Shown here one piece after another: positions 1 to 8,359 of a DNA stretch of 64,000 bases. Position numbers and translations under genes: made by a program. Source of the DNA: Vicinamibacterales bacterium. GTDB lineage: Bacteria; Acidobacteriota; Vicinamibacteria; Vicinamibacterales; 2-12-FULL-66-21. The stretch lies in assembly GCA_035699745.1 (NCBI GenBank), contig DASSPH010000077.1, positions 62,001-126,000 on the forward strand, read 5' to 3'. The notes under the pieces are model-generated. The model made no database searches. It saw nothing but the letters and a program-made list of their open reading frames with translations, and was not told the origin of the DNA. Numbering within the stretch: the first letter of the stretch is position 1; every line of letters begins with the position of its first letter.

Positions 1-210
1 CGGGACGCCGGGCGTTGTCGCCGCCTCGGTGACGGGCGGCGCCGCTGCCGGCGGCGTCTTGAACGATCCGACGAACGTCTCGAACTGGTCGCCGAGCGCT
101 TCCCGCTGCTTGCGGTAGCGTTGAATGTCCCGGCCGAAACGCTCCAGTTCCTCGAGGGCCGCCTGGGGATCGAACCGCGGCCTCGGGTCAGGCTCCTGGT
201 GTCCTTCCAC
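1..210 (-). CDS. Unknown protein, N-terminal part only (runs off the left edge)
   Basis: An open minus-strand frame enters from the left edge. It reads as a plausible 70-residue N-terminus from a GTG at 210-208, with a GGGAG motif about 12 bp upstream. The visible part is charged and helical (E-E-L-E-R-F-G-R-D-I-Q-R-Y-R-K-Q-R-E), which suggests a coiled coil. A Pro/Ala/Thr-rich linker follows at about residues 53-70. No signal peptide or catalytic motif is visible, so no function is assigned. It is divergent from the permease relic that starts just to its right. The start choice is uncertain because the frame stays open for some distance further upstream. Confidence 0.4.
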   Translation of the reverse strand, partial: MEGHQEPDPRPRFDPQAALEELERFGRDIQRYRKQREALGDQFETFVGSFKTPPAAAPPVTEAATTPGVP

Positions 211-222
211 GTGTGTAGTTGA

Positions 223-501
223 CTCCCGTCGGATGCCCGGCGTCAACCACTTCCGCACCGGCGCCGCGCGTTCGAAGACGGCCTCGACGAAGAGATCCGG
301 TTCCACCTCGATCAGCAGATCGAGAAGGACCGTCGCGCCCGGTCGAGCGCTGACGAAGCCCGCCGGCAGGCGTTGATCCTCAGCCACGCGCTGCGGCTGG
401 TCGGGATCGGCGTCGGACTCGTCGTTGCCGCGGTCGCATCGCTGCTCCCGGCATCCCGCGCGATGCGGATGGCGCCGGTTGATCCGCGGCGAACGAACTG
501 A
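223..501 (+). pseudogene. Internally deleted relic of an ADOP-type (MacB/FtsX-like) ABC permease
   Basis: The frame that ends in TGA at 499-501 has no start codon after the upstream stop at 220-222. It first reads D-E-E-I-R-F-H-L-D-Q-Q-I-E-K, followed by S-A-D-E-A-R-R-Q-A-L. That is the cytoplasmic N-terminal signature of acidobacterial duplicated orphan permeases. It then passes directly into L-R-L-V-G-I-G-V-G-L and A-S-L-L-P-A-S-R-A-M-R-M, which resemble the last membrane helices and the C-terminus of the same family. The normal protein has about 800 residues. Here only about 90 remain, so the periplasmic domains and most helices are missing, apparently through in-frame deletions. The family assignment comes from motif memory and the pseudogene status from the missing start and core. 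Confidence 0.55.
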
Positions 502-516
502 GGCGCGCCGCTCTGA

Positions 517-2199
517 CTAGAGCGTGATCGCCCCTTCGTCCGCCGAGGACACCAGCCGCGCGTACTTGCCCATGACTCCCGTCTGGTAGCGGAGCGGCGG
601 CGCCACCCACGCGGCGCGGCGCGCCTCGAGCTCGGCGGCCGGGACGTCCATCTCGATCGATCGCGCGTCCGCGTCCAGCGTGACGCGGTCGCCGTCGCGC
701 AGCAGCGCGATCGGTCCGCCCATCGCCGCTTCCGGCGCGACGTGGCCGACCATCAGCCCTCTGGTGGCGCCGGAGAACCGCCCGTCGGTGATGAGCGCGA
801 CCGAATCGCCGAGGCCGGCGCCGACGATGGCCGCCGTGACGGCGAGCATCTCGCGCATCCCCGGACCGCCGCGCGGCCCTTCATAACGGATGACGACCGC
901 GTCGCCGGGCGCGATCCGTCCGTGCTGGACCGCGTCGAACGCCGCTTCCTCCGAATCGAAGACGCGCGCCGGTCCGCTGAACGTCCGGCGATTGTGACCG
1001 GACAACTTCACCACGCAGCCCGCGGGCGCCAGATTGCCGCGCAGGATGACGAGCCCGCCGCTGGTCTTCAGCGGCGCGCTGGCCGGGGCGATCACCTGCT
1101 GTCCGGGGGTCTCGACCGCGGTGGCGGCTTCCTCGCCGATGGTCTTTCCCGTCACCGTGATCGCGTTGGTGTGCAGCACGCCGGCCTCGACCAGACGCTG
1201 GGCGACGAGGCGGGTGCCGCCCGCGGCATGGAGGTCGGTCGCGACGAACCGTCCGCCTGGCTTCAGGTCCGCGAGCACCGGCACGCGCGCGTTGACCCGA
1301 TCGAAATCATCCAGCGTCAGCGGCACACCCGCTTCGCGGGCGATCGCCACGAGGTGCAGCACGGCGTTGGTCGATCCGCCCGTCGCCGCAACCGCCGCGA
1401 TGGCGTTCTCGAGCGAGTCGCGGGTGAGAATGTCGGAGGGACGGCGGCCCGCCCGAAGCACGTCCATCGCCAGCTGTCCGACCCGGCGCGCGACCGCGTG
1501 CTTGTCCGGATCGAGCGCGGGCACGTCGCCGCTGCCGATCTCGGCGAGCCCGAAGAACTCGATCGCGGTCGCCATCGTGTTGGCGGTGAACTGACCGCCG
1601 CAGGCGCCGGCGGCCGGGCAGGCGCGATCCTCGAGCGCGCACAGCGCGGCGTCCGTCATGCGGCCGGCGGCATGGCTGCCGATGGCCTCGAACACGTCCA
1701 TGATCGTGACGTCGCGCCCCTCGAACCTGCCGGGGGCGATCGAGCCGCCATAGAGAATCACGCCCGGCAGGTCGAGGCGCGCCAGCACCATGGCGGCGGC
1801 GGGAATCGTCTTGTCGCAGCCGACCAGCACCACCAGCGCGTCGAACAGGTTGCCCCGCGCCACCAGTTCGATCGAGTCGGCGATCACTTCGCGGCTGACG
1901 AGCGACGCGCGCATCCCCGCCGATCCCATCGTGATCCCATCGGAGATCGACACGGTGTTGAATTCCATGGGCGTGCCGCCGGCCGCGCGGACGCCTTCCT
2001 TGACCGAGGCCGCGAGTTCGCGCAGGTGCAGGTTGCAGGGGCCGATTTCCGTCCAGGTGTTGGCGATGCCGACGATCGGACGGGCGAGCGCGTCACGATC
2101 GAACCCGGCGGCGCGCAGCATGGAGCGGGCCGCGGCCCGGTTCGGCCCGTCGGTAATCGCGCCGCTCTGCCACTTGCCCGTGCGTTTGGTCTCAGTCAC
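517..2199 (-). CDS. ilvD: Dihydroxy-acid dehydratase
   Basis: This enzyme dehydrates 2,3-dihydroxy-isovalerate and 2,3-dihydroxy-3-methylvalerate to 2-keto acids in valine and isoleucine synthesis. It uses an Fe-S cluster and Mg2+ in the cytoplasm. The sequence shows the IlvD/Edd hallmarks: N-T-W-T-E-I-G-P-C-N near the N-terminus, V-G-C-D-K-T-I-P-A, then C-P-A-A-G-A-C-G-G-Q-F-T-A-N-T-M with the cluster cysteines. The C-terminal half has I-T-D-G-R-F-S-G-A-T and the end has G-V-M-G-K-Y-A-R-L-V. At about 560 residues it is full length. I take the GTG at 2199 as start: it matches the family N-terminus and lies 6 bp after a TGGTATGAT box. An upstream ATG at 2244 would add 15 atypical residues. A short hairpin (509-524) covers the stop codon. 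Confidence 0.95.
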   Translation of the reverse strand: MTETKRTGKWQSGAITDGPNRAAARSMLRAAGFDRDALARPIVGIANTWTEIGPCNLHLRELAASVKEGVRAAGGTPMEFNTVSISDGITMGSAGMRASLVSREVIADSIELVARGNLFDALVVLVGCDKTIPAAAMVLARLDLPGVILYGGSIAPGRFEGRDVTIMDVFEAIGSHAAGRMTDAALCALEDRACPAAGACGGQFTANTMATAIEFFGLAEIGSGDVPALDPDKHAVARRVGQLAMDVLRAGRRPSDILTRDSLENAIAAVAATGGSTNAVLHLVAIAREAGVPLTLDDFDRVNARVPVLADLKPGGRFVATDLHAAGGTRLVAQRLVEAGVLHTNAITVTGKTIGEEAATAVETPGQQVIAPASAPLKTSGGLVILRGNLAPAGCVVKLSGHNRRTFSGPARVFDSEEAAFDAVQHGRIAPGDAVVIRYEGPRGGPGMREMLAVTAAIVGAGLGDSVALITDGRFSGATRGLMVGHVAPEAAMGGPIALLRDGDRVTLDADARSIEMDVPAAELEARRAAWVAPPLRYQTGVMGKYARLVSSADEGAITL

Positions 2200-2205
2200 G
2201 CCGCC

Positions 2206-2214
2206 ATCATACCA
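2206..2214 (-). promoter_or_regulatory. Extended -10 element of ilvD
   Basis: On the minus strand the sequence is TGG followed by TATGAT (2211-2206), an extended -10 box. Only 6 bp separate it from the GTG start of ilvD, so transcription would begin at or next to the start codon. No convincing -35 is visible. The same TGGTATGAT string occurs before the metallopeptidase gene that starts at 55137. Confidence 0.45.
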
Positions 2215-2275
2215 ACCGAAACGGGCCCGCCCCCGTCGAAACACTCAGGTCCCGGCGGCTGGCGTGTCTGGCTCG

Positions 2276-2734
2276 ATGGACGACGAGGAACTGCTGCGGC
2301 GGATTGCCGCGCGGGACGAGACCGCGTTCCGCGAGCTGTATGCGCGCCATTCGGCGGCCGTGTACGGACTGCTCTGCCGGCTCGCCGGGCGGGGCAGCCT
2401 TGCCTCCGACCTCCTGCACGAGACGTGGCTGCGCGGCGTCCGTCATCTGCCGCTCTTTCGCGGCCAGTCCGCGTTCGACGCCTGGCTGGCGGAGATTGCG
2501 CTGAACTGCTATCGCGACTGGCGCCGCCGGCACGCGCGGGACGCGCCGCCGGGCGACGCGGATGTGCAAGGCGGCCAGCCGGGTGTTGCACCGCCAGAAC
2601 ATGAAGAGGAGCGGATCGTGACGGCGCTCTGCCGGCGGGGCCTGCTGCGTCGGCGCCGGCGCTCTGCCGCGATCCTCTGGGGCGCGATCGGCGGGGCCCT
2701 CCTGGTTCTGTCCGCCTGGGCGTTCTGGCCCTGA
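2276..2734 (+). CDS. ECF sigma region 2 joined to an anti-sigma-like membrane tail
   Basis: The product has 152 residues. Residues 1-85 look like sigma-70 region 2 of an ECF factor: it begins M-D-D-E-E-L-L-R-R-I-A-A-R-D and continues with F-R-E-L-Y-A-R-H, L-L-H-E-T-W-L-R and N-C-Y-R-D-W-R-R-R. Region 4, needed for -35 recognition, is absent. After a Pro/Gly-rich spacer comes E-E-E-R-I-V-T-A-L-C-R-R-G-L-L-R-R-R-R-R and one hydrophobic helix (about residues 130-150). That is the arrangement I associate with the small membrane proteins encoded beside acidobacterial ECF sigma genes. The simplest reading is a deletion that fused a sigma gene to its neighbour, in frame. It may be a membrane-tethered decoy or a decaying gene. 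It is divergent from ilvD and lies 50 bp before the PBP gene. Confidence 0.6.
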   Translation: MDDEELLRRIAARDETAFRELYARHSAAVYGLLCRLAGRGSLASDLLHETWLRGVRHLPLFRGQSAFDAWLAEIALNCYRDWRRRHARDAPPGDADVQGGQPGVAPPEHEEERIVTALCRRGLLRRRRRSAAILWGAIGGALLVLSAWAFWP

Positions 2735-2767
2735 CCTTCGCTTCCGCCACCGCAGCGGCGCGCATCT

Positions 2768-2776
2768 TGCGATAAT
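2768..2776 (+). promoter_or_regulatory. Extended -10 element of the PBP1A gene
   Basis: TGC followed by GATAAT (2771-2776) forms an extended -10-like box ending 8 bp before the ATG at 2785. No purine-rich ribosome-binding site lies between them, so the transcript would be leaderless or nearly so. Confidence 0.4.
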
Positions 2777-2784
2777 CGATCCTG

Positions 2785-5169
2785 ATGACGTGGATCCGAC
2801 AACGGCTGAACTCGGTCCGGATCTGGCTCGCCGCCAATCCGCGCGCGTTTGCCGCCGCTATCGTGTTGATGTCGCTGGCGCTTGTGCTCACCGCCGGCAG
2901 CTCGCTGTGGTTCGTCTACGACGTGACGGCGGGGATGCCCTCCAGGGCGCAGGTCCGCGACCTGGGAGAAATGGCACAGTCGACCACGATTCTCGACGCG
3001 AAGGACGCCCCTGTCTTCACCATCTTCAAGGAACAGCGGATCGAGATCCCGCTCGAGCGGATGTCGCCGGTCCTGATCGACGCGGTGATCGCCGTCGAAG
3101 ACCAGCGGTTCTACGATCACAACGGCATCGACCTGATCCGCATCGGCGCCGCGGTGCTGCGCAACGTCCAGGAGGGGCGGCGCGCCGAAGGGGGCAGCAC
3201 CATCACGCAGCAGCTCGCGCGCCAGACCTTCCTCAGCCGCGACAAGACGTTCCGCCGGAAATTCAAGGAGATCCTCCTCGCCGCGCACATCGAGGGGGAG
3301 TACGACAAGAAGGAGATCCTGCAGCTCTATCTGAACAAGGTCTACTTCGGGGACGGCCTCTACGGCGTCGAAGCGGCGTCGCTCGGCTACTTCGGCAAGC
3401 ACGCGAGCGAGGTCAACCTCGAGGAGGCGGCGCTGCTCGCCGGGCTCATCCAGTCGCCGTCGAGCTACGCTCCGACGGAGAACATGGAACGTGCGATCGC
3501 GCGCCGCAACGTCGTCCTCCAGGCGATGCTGTCGAGCGGCGCGATCGGCCGTGACGACTACGAGCGCGCGCGCCGGGCGAAACCGCGGCTCAGCAACGCG
3601 ATCGAGTTCAAGGAAACGTTCGGCCTCTACTTCAAGGAGCAGGTCCGCAAGGAGCTGGTGGATCGCTTCGGCGGGACGCGTGTGGCGCAGGGCGGCCTGA
3701 AGGTCTACACCACGCTCGATGCCGATCTGCAGCGTGCGGCCGAGAAGCTCGTCGAGGACGGGATCGAAGCGATCGAGAAGCGGCGCGGCTACAAGCACGA
3801 CGCCCGGGGAGACGAGGCGGCGAAGGAGTACCTGCAGGGCGCGCTGGTGGCGATCGATCCGCGCACCGGCGCGGTCCGCGCGATGGTCGGCGGACGCGAT
3901 TTCGGCGAGAGCCGCTTCAACCGCGCCACGCAGGCGAAGCGGCAGAGCGGATCGGCGTTCAAGCCGTTCGTCTATGCCGCGGCGCTCGAAGCCGGATACG
4001 CGCCGGCGTCGTTGATCACCAACCTCAATTCACCGCTCGCCACGCCGCAGGGGGACTGGGTGCCCGAAGACGAGCACTCGAGCGCCAGCTCGATGACCAT
4101 GCGGTCGGCGCTCCGCATGTCGAGCAACCGCGCCGCGGTCCAGATGCTCAACACCATCGGCATCCCGAACGCCGTCAGCTACGCGCAGAAGCTGAACGTC
4201 GGCACGCCGCCGAGCGTGCCGTCGCTCGCGCTCGGCGCCAGCGAAGTGACGCTGCTGTCGCTCACCGCCGCCTACGGCGCCTTCGCCAACAGCGGCATCG
4301 TCCGCACGCCGGTTCTCATCCGCCGCGTGGAAGACAGCGACGGCAAGGTGCTCTACGAGGATCCCGGCAAGTCGCAGCGCGCGGTCTCCGAGGCCACCGC
4401 GTTCCTGATGGCGAGCATGCTCTCCGACGTCGTCAACTACGGCACGGCGTATCGGGCGCGGCAGGCCGGCTTCACGCTGCCCGCCGCCGGCAAGACCGGC
4501 ACCACCAACGAGTATGTCGACGCGTGGTTCGTCGGCTTCACGCCGAGTCTCGTGACCGGCGTCTGGGTCGGCTTCGATCAGCCGAAGCCGATCGTCTCGA
4601 ACGGCTACGGCGGCGAGCTGGCGGTGCCGATCTGGGCCGGCTTCATGAAGGTGGCGACCAAAGGGGACAAGTCCGAATGGTTCGAGCGTCCTGCCAACGT
4701 GGTCGGCGTCAACGTGTGCCGCTCGTCCGGCAAGCTGCCCAACGCCGGCTGCACGACCGCGATGAGCACCGACGAATACGGCAACGTCATCGTGAAGTCG
4801 ATGGTCTACACCGACTATTTCGTGAAGGGAACGCAGCCCACCTCGCTGTGCCCGGTGCACGCGAGTCCGTATGCCGGCACCGTCACGGCCTCGGCGGCAG
4901 CGGGTGATTCGCCGGCACTGCCCGCTCCCGCCGCGGGCGGCGATCGCGGCACGCTGCCGCTGCCGCCGGCGCAGGGGACGACCGGGGTGAGCGCTCCGCC
5001 GCCGGCGGGCGCGCCACCGGTCACCGGCGGCAAGGTCGTCGAAGAGGAGAAGCCGAAGAAGCGCGGGTTCTGGTCGCGTCTGTTCGGACGCGGGGACAAG
5101 AAGGACGACAAGGATCAGAAAGACCAGAAGGAGCAGAAACCGAAAAAGCCCGGCGGCGGCGAACGGTAA
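2785..5169 (+). CDS. mrcA: Penicillin-binding protein 1A (class A bifunctional PBP)
   Basis: This enzyme polymerises lipid II (glycosyltransferase 51) and cross-links peptidoglycan (transpeptidase) at the outer face of the inner membrane. A cytoplasmic stub is followed by one membrane helix at about residues 22-46. The GT51 domain contains the catalytic-type E105 in A-V-E-D-Q-R-F-Y and G-G-S-T-I-T-Q-Q-L at 136-144. The transpeptidase domain has S390-A-F-K393, S446-S-N448 and K570-T-G. After a Pro/Ala-rich linker the protein ends in a very basic and acidic K/D/E-rich tail (about 750-794), which is unusual and may be cytoplasm-like or wall-binding. The total of 794 residues is normal. The gene lies 24 bp upstream of holB. 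Confidence 0.95.
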   Translation: MTWIRQRLNSVRIWLAANPRAFAAAIVLMSLALVLTAGSSLWFVYDVTAGMPSRAQVRDLGEMAQSTTILDAKDAPVFTIFKEQRIEIPLERMSPVLIDAVIAVEDQRFYDHNGIDLIRIGAAVLRNVQEGRRAEGGSTITQQLARQTFLSRDKTFRRKFKEILLAAHIEGEYDKKEILQLYLNKVYFGDGLYGVEAASLGYFGKHASEVNLEEAALLAGLIQSPSSYAPTENMERAIARRNVVLQAMLSSGAIGRDDYERARRAKPRLSNAIEFKETFGLYFKEQVRKELVDRFGGTRVAQGGLKVYTTLDADLQRAAEKLVEDGIEAIEKRRGYKHDARGDEAAKEYLQGALVAIDPRTGAVRAMVGGRDFGESRFNRATQAKRQSGSAFKPFVYAAALEAGYAPASLITNLNSPLATPQGDWVPEDEHSSASSMTMRSALRMSSNRAAVQMLNTIGIPNAVSYAQKLNVGTPPSVPSLALGASEVTLLSLTAAYGAFANSGIVRTPVLIRRVEDSDGKVLYEDPGKSQRAVSEATAFLMASMLSDVVNYGTAYRARQAGFTLPAAGKTGTTNEYVDAWFVGFTPSLVTGVWVGFDQPKPIVSNGYGGELAVPIWAGFMKVATKGDKSEWFERPANVVGVNVCRSSGKLPNAGCTTAMSTDEYGNVIVKSMVYTDYFVKGTQPTSLCPVHASPYAGTVTASAAAGDSPALPAPAAGGDRGTLPLPPAQGTTGVSAPPPAGAPPVTGGKVVEEEKPKKRGFWSRLFGRGDKKDDKDQKDQKEQKPKKPGGGER

Positions 5170-5193
5170 GATCGCGGATATAGAATCAGCAGG

Positions 5194-6231
5194 ATGCCCT
5201 TCCGCGCCATCGCCGGCCACCGGCCGCTGCTGGAGCTGCTGTCGCGCGCCATTTCGCGCGGCACGCTGCCGCCCAGCCTGCTGTTCGCCGGTCCCCAGGG
5301 CGTCGGCAAGCGCCTGACCGCGATCGCGGTCGCACAGGCGCTGAACTGCGAGCGCCCGGTTCCCTTCGACGAAGACATGGCTGCCGCCCGCGGCGCCTCG
5401 GCGCGCGCGGCGGGAAACGACGGCTGTGGCGAGTGCCCCGCCTGCCTCCGCATCGCGCGCGGCGTGCACGCCGACGTGCTGGTCGTCGAGCCCGGCGACA
5501 CCGGCGCGATCAAGATCGAGCAGATCCGCGAGGTCGTCGACCGCGCTGGCTACCGGCCGTTCGAGGGGCGCCGCCGCGTGGTGGTGATCGACGGCGCGGA
5601 CGCGCTCGGTCTGCCGGCGCAGGACGCGATTCTCAAGACGCTCGAAGAGCCGCCCCCCGCGTCGGTGTTCGTGTTGATCACCGATCGTCCCGACGTGCTG
5701 CTGCCGACGGTGCGCTCGCGCTGCCAGCGCGTGCGGTTCGGCCCGCTGACCCCGTCTGAAGTCGCCGCCTTGCTGATCGCGCAGCACGGCATGGCCGCGG
5801 CGGAAGCGCATGCCGCGGCCGCGGCGTCGGGCGGAAGCATCGGCCGCGCCATCGCGGATGCCGAAGACGGCGCGATGAACGCGCGCGACATCGCGGCGCG
5901 CCTGCTGCAGGGCGTCGCGGCGACGAACGACCCGCGCCGGCGCCTCGACGGCGCCCGGCTGCTGACCGGCGGCGGATCCGATCGCGACGAGCTGTCGCGC
6001 CGCCTGCTCGCGCTGTCGTCGCTCATCCGGGATCTCGGGCTGCTCGGCGCGCGGGCCGACGATCGCACGCTGGCGAATGCCGATCTCAAGCCGCAGCTCC
6101 AGTCGCTGCTCAGGGCCTACGACGGCGATCGGGCGCTCCGCGCCTACTCCGCGGTCGATCGCGCGCTGGACGCGCTCGGCCGCAATGCCAGTCCGAAGAT
6201 CGTCGCCGACTGGCTGGCCCTGAATCTCTGA
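5194..6231 (+). CDS. holB: DNA polymerase III delta' subunit
   Basis: This is a clamp-loader subunit of the replicative polymerase. It shows the Walker A motif G-P-Q-G-V-G-K at about residues 33-39, a zinc-binding cysteine set ending in C-G-E-C-P-A-C, I-E-Q-I-R-E-V, the degenerate Walker B-like V-V-V-I-D-G-A-D, L-K-T-L-E-E-P-P-P and the S-R-C motif (V-R-S-R-C-Q-R-V) typical of delta' and DnaX. The length of 345 residues is normal. TATAGAAT lies 7 bp before the ATG and might be a -10 box giving a leaderless message. The stop overlaps the next start by one base (TGATG). The holB-ricT neighbourhood is also found in Firmicutes, which supports both calls. Confidence 0.9.
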   Translation: MPFRAIAGHRPLLELLSRAISRGTLPPSLLFAGPQGVGKRLTAIAVAQALNCERPVPFDEDMAAARGASARAAGNDGCGECPACLRIARGVHADVLVVEPGDTGAIKIEQIREVVDRAGYRPFEGRRRVVVIDGADALGLPAQDAILKTLEEPPPASVFVLITDRPDVLLPTVRSRCQRVRFGPLTPSEVAALLIAQHGMAAAEAHAAAAASGGSIGRAIADAEDGAMNARDIAARLLQGVAATNDPRRRLDGARLLTGGGSDRDELSRRLLALSSLIRDLGLLGARADDRTLANADLKPQLQSLLRAYDGDRALRAYSAVDRALDALGRNASPKIVADWLALNL

Positions 6232-6995
6232 TGGCTTCGCCGTACGTCAGCGTCAAGTTCACGCCCGCGGGACGCAGCGTCTCGTTCCTGCTCCCCGACT
6301 TGAAGATCGACGGCCTCACGCCGGGCGATCAAGTCGTGGTCGATGGGGCGGAAGGGCAGGCGCTCGGCACGGTGACGCGCACGCCGCCGCAGATGGCGCC
6401 GCGCCGCCAGCCTGCCGCCGGTTCGCCGAACATCGTCGTCCGGCGGGCGACGCGCGACGACGTGGTGCAGCGGCTCAAACAGCAGCAGCGCGAGCAGGAC
6501 GGGATGCGGGTCGCGCAGCTGAAGATCCGCGAGCGCGGGCTGCCGATGAAGCTGACCAGGGTCGAACATCTGTTCGACGGATCCCGACTCGTCTTCTACT
6601 ACACCGCCGAGACGCGCGTCGACTTCCGCGAGCTGGTTCGCGACCTGGCGTCGCATTTCCGCATGCGCATCGAGATGCGGCAGATCGGCGTCCGCGACGA
6701 GGCGAAGATGCTGGGCGGCTATGGATCCTGCGGCCGCCCGCTGTGCTGCACGACCTGGCTGGCGACGTTCGAGCCGGTCTCGATCAAGATGGCGAAGCAG
6801 CAGCAGTTGAGTCTGAGCCCGTCGAAGCTGTCGGGGCAGTGCGGGCGGCTGAAGTGCTGCCTCCGCTACGAACTGCCCAACGGCGAGGGGGTGAAGCACG
6901 CCGGGTGCGCCGATCACGGCAGCTGCTCGAACCCCACCGGCTGCGGCGGCTGCGGCGCCGAAGGGGGCTGCGGATCCTGCGGTCATCATGACTAA
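6231..6995 (+). CDS. ricT: PSP1-domain protein, RicT/YaaT family
   Basis: The family includes the Bacillus protein RicT (YaaT), part of an Fe-S complex that affects RNase Y. Evidence is the PSP1 C-terminal core: V-R-D-E-A-K-M-L-G-G-Y-G-S-C-G-R-P-L-C-C, then T-T-W-L-A-T-F-E-P-V-S-I-K-M-A-K and L-S-G-Q-C-G-R-L-K-C-C-L-R-Y-E, with the conserved paired cysteines. The last 30 residues form a Cys/Gly-rich tail (C-G-G-C-G-A-E-G-G-C-G-S-C-G-H-H) that could bind metal. The N-terminal 75 residues are a poorly conserved lead. The start is translationally coupled to holB and the end overlaps pdxA by 8 bp. The exact role outside Firmicutes is not established. Confidence 0.85.
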   Translation: MASPYVSVKFTPAGRSVSFLLPDLKIDGLTPGDQVVVDGAEGQALGTVTRTPPQMAPRRQPAAGSPNIVVRRATRDDVVQRLKQQQREQDGMRVAQLKIRERGLPMKLTRVEHLFDGSRLVFYYTAETRVDFRELVRDLASHFRMRIEMRQIGVRDEAKMLGGYGSCGRPLCCTTWLATFEPVSIKMAKQQQLSLSPSKLSGQCGRLKCCLRYELPNGEGVKHAGCADHGSCSNPTGCGGCGAEGGCGSCGHHD

Positions 6996-7866
6996 GCCCC
7001 GCGTGGGCATCACCGTCGGCGATCCGGCCGGGATCGGTCCCGAGATCGCGCTCAAGGCGGCCGCCGACCCCGCGGTGCTGGACGTCTGCGAACCGTGTCT
7101 GTACGGCCCGCATCACGAGACCGAACTGCGCGCCTTCGTCCCCGGGCAGCTGTCGGCCGAGGCGGGACGGACGGCCTGCGAGGCGATCGCGCGCGCGGTC
7201 GAGGACGTGCGGCTGGGCCGCATCGACGCGATTGCCACCGCGCCGATCAACAAGGAAGCGTTCGCGCTGGCGGAGATTCCGTTCAAGGGGCACACCGACC
7301 TGCTCGCGATGCTGACCAAGGGCGGACCGGCGGTGATGATGTTCCACTCCGAGCCGCTCCGCGTCGTCCTCGCGACGGTCCACGTGCCGCTCCGCGACGT
7401 GCCGGCGCTGCTCACGCCGGAGCTCCTCGATTCGATCATCGACGTCGCCGCGCGCGAGATGCCGCGCTTCGGATACCCGGCGCCGCGGCTGGCGCTCGCC
7501 GGGCTGAATCCGCATGCCGGGGAACACGGCGTGATCGGCGGGGAAGACGATGCGGTGCTGCGCCCGGCGGTGGCGCGCGGCCGCGACCGCGGCATCGAGA
7601 TCTCGGGTCCGTGGCCGGGCGACACGGTTTTCGGACGCGCTGCCCGCGGCGAATTCGATGCGGTGATCGCGTGTTACCACGATCAGGGGCTAATTCCCGT
7701 CAAGCTGCTCGCCTTCGGCCGCGCCGTGAACGTCACCCTCGGCCTGCCGATCGTGCGCACGTCCGTGGATCACGGCACCGCGTTCGACATCGCCGGCAAG
7801 GGGATCGCCGATCCATCGAGCCTGGTGGAAGCGGTCAGGCTCGCTGCTAGACTTGTGCGCACCTAG
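6988..7866 (+). CDS. pdxA: 4-hydroxythreonine-4-phosphate dehydrogenase
   Basis: PdxA oxidises 4-phosphohydroxy-L-threonine in the DXP-dependent pathway to pyridoxal phosphate. Seen here: G-D-P-A-G-I-G-P-E at the N-terminus, A-P-I-N-K-E-A, the metal-site region F-K-G-H-T-D, L-N-P-H-A-G-E-H-G, C-Y-H-D-Q-G-L-I-P-V-K and S-V-D-H-G-T-A-F-D. The histidines of the last four motifs include the family's metal ligands. At 292 residues it is some 35 shorter than the usual 330. The missing stretch lies after L-Y-G-P-H-H, in the variable N-terminal lobe, and not in the active site. The ATG lies inside the end of ricT (8 bp overlap), indicating one operon with holB-ricT. Confidence 0.93.
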   Translation: MTKPRVGITVGDPAGIGPEIALKAAADPAVLDVCEPCLYGPHHETELRAFVPGQLSAEAGRTACEAIARAVEDVRLGRIDAIATAPINKEAFALAEIPFKGHTDLLAMLTKGGPAVMMFHSEPLRVVLATVHVPLRDVPALLTPELLDSIIDVAAREMPRFGYPAPRLALAGLNPHAGEHGVIGGEDDAVLRPAVARGRDRGIEISGPWPGDTVFGRAARGEFDAVIACYHDQGLIPVKLLAFGRAVNVTLGLPIVRTSVDHGTAFDIAGKGIADPSSLVEAVRLAARLVRT

Positions 7867-7871
7867 TCCCC

Positions 7872-8345
7872 ATGGCCAAGACCGCGCGCGAGGACGCGCA
7901 GAAGATCATCGCCGACAACCGCAAGGCGCACCACGACTACCACCTGCTGGAAACGTTCGAGGCGGGGGTTGCGCTGCTCGGGACGGAAGTGAAGGCGATC
8001 CGCGAAGGGGGCGCCAACCTGCGCGACAGCTACGCGCGGATCGAGGACGGCGAGGTGTGGCTCTACAACGTCCACATCCGCGCCTACAGCAGCCGCGGCT
8101 ACAGCGATCACGAGCCGACCCGCCGCCGCAAGCTGCTGCTCCACCGCCAGGAGATCCGCAAGTTGATCGGCAAGACCGTCGAACGGGGCATGACGCTGGT
8201 GCCGACGGCGATGTACCTGAAGAACGGCCGCATCAAGGTGTCGGTGAGCCTCGCCAAGGGCAAGAAGGCGCACGACAAGCGAGAGACGATCAAGAAGCGC
8301 GAGACCGACCGCGAGACGCGCGCGGCGGTGAAGGAAAGACGGTAA
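7872..8345 (+). CDS. smpB: SsrA-binding protein
   Basis: SmpB brings tmRNA to stalled ribosomes for trans-translation. The 157-residue product has the OB-fold hallmarks: F-E-A-G-V-A-L-L-G-T-E-V-K-A-I-R, N-L-R-D-S-Y, then R-R-K-L-L-L-H-R-Q-E-I and L-V-P-T-A-M-Y-L-K-N-G-R-I-K-V. A Lys/Arg-rich C-terminal tail begins at about residue 133 (K-K-A-H-D-K-R-E-T-I-K-K-R-E), the part that enters the decoding site in the family. It starts 5 bp after pdxA. No ssrA gene was recognised next to it. Confidence 0.95.
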   Translation: MAKTAREDAQKIIADNRKAHHDYHLLETFEAGVALLGTEVKAIREGGANLRDSYARIEDGEVWLYNVHIRAYSSRGYSDHEPTRRRKLLLHRQEIRKLIGKTVERGMTLVPTAMYLKNGRIKVSVSLAKGKKAHDKRETIKKRETDRETRAAVKERR

Positions 8346-8359
8346 ACTAGCGGGCTTAT

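Noticed and set aside
509-524. Small inverted repeat (6 bp arms) over the ilvD stop codon as a terminator
   Set aside because: The stem is short and there is no T run, so it is not listed as a feature.
742-2604. A 620-codon plus-strand open frame opposite ilvD
   Set aside because: It is antisense to a clear ilvD, has an Arg/Gly/Asp/His-rich composition typical of mirrored GC-rich codons, and contains no domain motif.
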